NCBI RefSeq assembly: GCF_008831285.2
Contig: NC_045142.1
Coordinates: 7,974,713-8,038,712 of the forward strand
Reading direction: 5' to 3'
Source: Nymphaea colorata
Taxonomy: Eukaryota > Streptophyta > Magnoliopsida > Nymphaeales > Nymphaeaceae
Length of the DNA: 64,000 nucleotides
Part shown: positions 62,111 through 64,000 of the stretch, piece by piece
Position numbering within the stretch: position 1 is the stretch's first letter
How the letters are laid out: every line of letters begins with the position of its first letter
Translations under genes and position numbers: made by a program
The notes under the pieces: generated by a model
Databases searched by the model: none
The model's input: only the letters and a program-made list of their open reading frames with translations
Told to the model about the DNA's origin: nothing

Positions 62111-62242
62111 AAGCAACTTTTTACAAAAGAACCTCAAAATGCTTAGGTTGTGAACTGTCTAGGCATACCTAGGTTGGTGTCCGTGCATGCCTAGACAGTT
62201 CACAACCTAAGCATTTTTTGGTTCTTTTGTAAAAAGTTGCTT
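62111..62242. repeat. 56-bp-arm hairpin
   Basis: Arms 62111-62166 and 62187-62242 are reverse complements at 54 of 56 positions, with a 20-base loop. The arms begin AAGCAACTTTTTACAAAAGA and the inner ends read AGGCAT / ATGCCT. Size and pairing are like a young MIRNA precursor or a small foldback transposon. It lies in the presumed RBR intron. Confidence 0.9.
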
Positions 62243-62981
62243 TTAAGTGTTGACATATAAAAATGATTAAAAAAAAAAAAGCAAACTGTTTGTTGCCACA
62301 TCCCCACCCTAGTCGTGTATTCTGTATATGTATTCTTGTATCTATTTTGTATTTCTATGTATTATGCATTTTGTATATTCTATATTTCTTTGTGTGTGTG
62401 TGTGCAACTGTGCATGTAGTCTATATATTTTGTGTTCATATTTTATATCTCCCAATCTTTTCCTAAAATGAAACTCTATATAAAATATATTTGTTTTGTT
62501 TTGTGCTCTAAAACTTTTAGGTCTAGGTGCTTCCTTAGTCCTTACTGATTCTATGCTAGTCAATCATCCGATTAGTCTTTCAAAGGCCTTGAGCGAGCTA
62601 AGTCTGACTTCCAGTTTTGACAAGTAACAAAATTAAGCATGCACCTAAGCAGATACAGCTGTGTTTTCCTTGTCTCCTTTTTTTTTTTTTACCTCCACTT
62701 TTTATGCACATTTTGGTAAAGCAGTTACATGTTTTTGCTCCCAAACTTATTAGGTAACAACCAAACCTGTTCTCTTTTGTCCTTTTTTCATGACAACATT
62801 TTAAGAGATTTTTTTTTTCAATAAGCGGTCACCTATGCATGACCAAGCACCAGCTTATGCATCCTAAATGACCTGATTGCCTTAACTCCCAGGGCCAAAG
62901 TGAACAGCTCTGACTGGCTTGACTAGGCATGCATTCAGCGACATGGATTCACATTTTTTATATGTTTCTCTCTCTCTCTCG

Positions 62982-62982
<1 letters not shown>

Positions 62983-63039
<57 letters not shown>
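62983..63039. repeat. TA microsatellite at the edge of copy B
   Basis: About 28 TA dinucleotides run directly into the terminal ttgttaaggc of the second hAT-like copy and appear to have replaced its outer terminal bases. Confidence 0.9.
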
Positions 63040-63043
<4 letters not shown>

Positions 63044-63515
63044 AAGGCCTCGCCTAGGTGTGGACTAAGCGTGAGTCCACACCCGAAGACTAAGTCCACC
63101 ACTTAGGCAATGGAATACATGTTGGCGCCCAAGTTCGCCTAGACTGGCCTAGGCTCCAACACGCCTCCATGGAAAAGTGAAAAGTCGCATTTCCTTTCGA
63201 TAGTTTCTTAATTGAGTATATATTATTATGTACTTTATGTCATATAGATTACGTATTTTTATGTATTGTTATGTTGATTATGTTGTTAAAGGTATACTGT
63301 TATATGTATATACAGTCAGTCACTTAGTCTATTATATAGTATTGGGATACCACATACCTGTTATATGTATACATTAGTATGGTCATGTCTTTATTTAAGT
63401 ACAAATGGATTAAGCCTTCCTGTTGATTCACATTTCCTCTTCTAGAGATTAGATTTTTTTTTTTTTTTTTTTGGTATTAGAACACATTTAATGAGTAATG
63501 TTAAACTTCTAACAA
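63038..63515. mobile_element. hAT-like element, copy B (inverted relative to copy A)
   Basis: Starting ttgttaaggcctcgcctagg, this stretch is the reverse complement of the right part of copy A (30469-31881). Shared landmarks are ccaccacttaggc, the rc of actcaattaagaaacttt, and the rc of aaaatctaatctctagaag. It lacks the nested MITE: the target octamer CCTAAGTG (as cacttagg) is single and uninterrupted near 63100. Similarity fades after about 63515. Confidence 0.7.
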
Positions 63516-63669
63516 TATATCAGATTACACATGTTAAAAACGGTGGAAAATGACTATTATGTATACTAAGTAATTAGTTAGTAAGCTATATAATATGACT
63601 AATAATGATGTAACAACACTGTATGAAAGTACAAATTATATAAAATTGAAGAGTACATAGAAAGCACAT

Positions 63670-63700
<31 letters not shown>

Positions 63701-64000
63701 GACCACTTGGGTAAGGGATAAAAACCAGACCTCTTAAATTTCTATTCAAAAGTGTTTTAAACAAAATGTGAACCTCTTATTGTGTTGATAAACATTAATT
63801 TTAAAAAAATTCATGTGTTTTTTTTGGTAAAAAAATTGATATTTTCTGTTTTCAAGATTTTGATATTATAAGAGCTGTTCGTTTTGCACTTATTAAAAAA
63901 ACATTTTTTTAATGTAAGAAAATGACTAATGCAATATATGTTTCTCATTAATCACTCTTAAGATCATATCTATAAGGTTAGACTGTAGAAAAAATACTTT

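Larger units (their letters stand above)
59772..64000 (-). other. Upstream intron(s) of the RBR gene
   Basis: No further RBR exon, RNase H-like domain or start codon could be recognised up to the window edge. The stretch holds A/T homopolymer tracts (60420-60720), TA microsatellites (60721-60748, 62983-63039, 63669-63697), a 132-bp hairpin (62111-62242) and a second copy of the hAT-like element (from 63038). A 67-codon minus-strand open frame at 61184-61387 matches no family I know. Confidence 0.5.

Overview
The window is nuclear DNA of a flowering plant. Coding exons are split by GT-AG introns (85 bp to 4.8 kb). The proteins are typical plant types: a COBRA-like GPI protein, a plant RBR ubiquitin ligase and the plant form of ATP synthase subunit d. 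The spaces between genes are AT-rich and full of TA and GA microsatellites, short inverted-repeat transposons and decayed retroelements. Species cannot be told from the sequence.

Six protein genes can be rebuilt exon by exon with reading frame kept across every junction. Left to right: (1) + strand, 5753-13726, an EF-hand mitochondrial-type carrier of the SAMTL class (7 exons, 874 aa). (2) - strand, 16171-22686, mitochondrial ATP synthase subunit d (5 exons, 169 aa), converging on gene 1. (3) - strand, 25327-29788, eIF2B subunit delta (7 coding exons, 664 aa), with a possible non-coding leader exon at about 34029-34200. (4) - strand, 36622-39131, the proteasome maturation factor UMP1 (4 exons, 140 aa). 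(5) + strand, 49023-51299, a COBRA-like protein of the COBL7 group (2 exons, 651 aa). (6) - strand, 53970-59771, the 3' part of an RBR-type E3 ligase whose 5' exons were not found and probably lie beyond the right edge.

Mobile DNA fills the rest. Between UMP1 and the COBRA-like gene (39.5-47.4 kb) sit a 1.9-kb non-autonomous hAT-like element with an exact 8-bp target duplication, two decayed Ty1-copia elements in the same orientation, and a 180-bp relative of the hAT-like element. A LINE remnant follows the COBRA-like gene. The large introns hold a 379-bp MITE (ATP synthase d), a nested pair of hAT-like elements (upstream of eIF2B delta), an 1.14-kb inverted-repeat element, a family of foldback repeats and a 56-bp-arm hairpin (RBR gene).

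The genes are independent housekeeping or cell-wall genes. They do not form a cluster or pathway, and I found no evidence of an undescribed biological system. The most useful second looks are the overlapping upstream ORFs in the possible eIF2B delta leader, the CT microsatellites abutting splice donors, the nested transposon with its empty-site paralogue inside the window, and the long hairpins in RBR introns.
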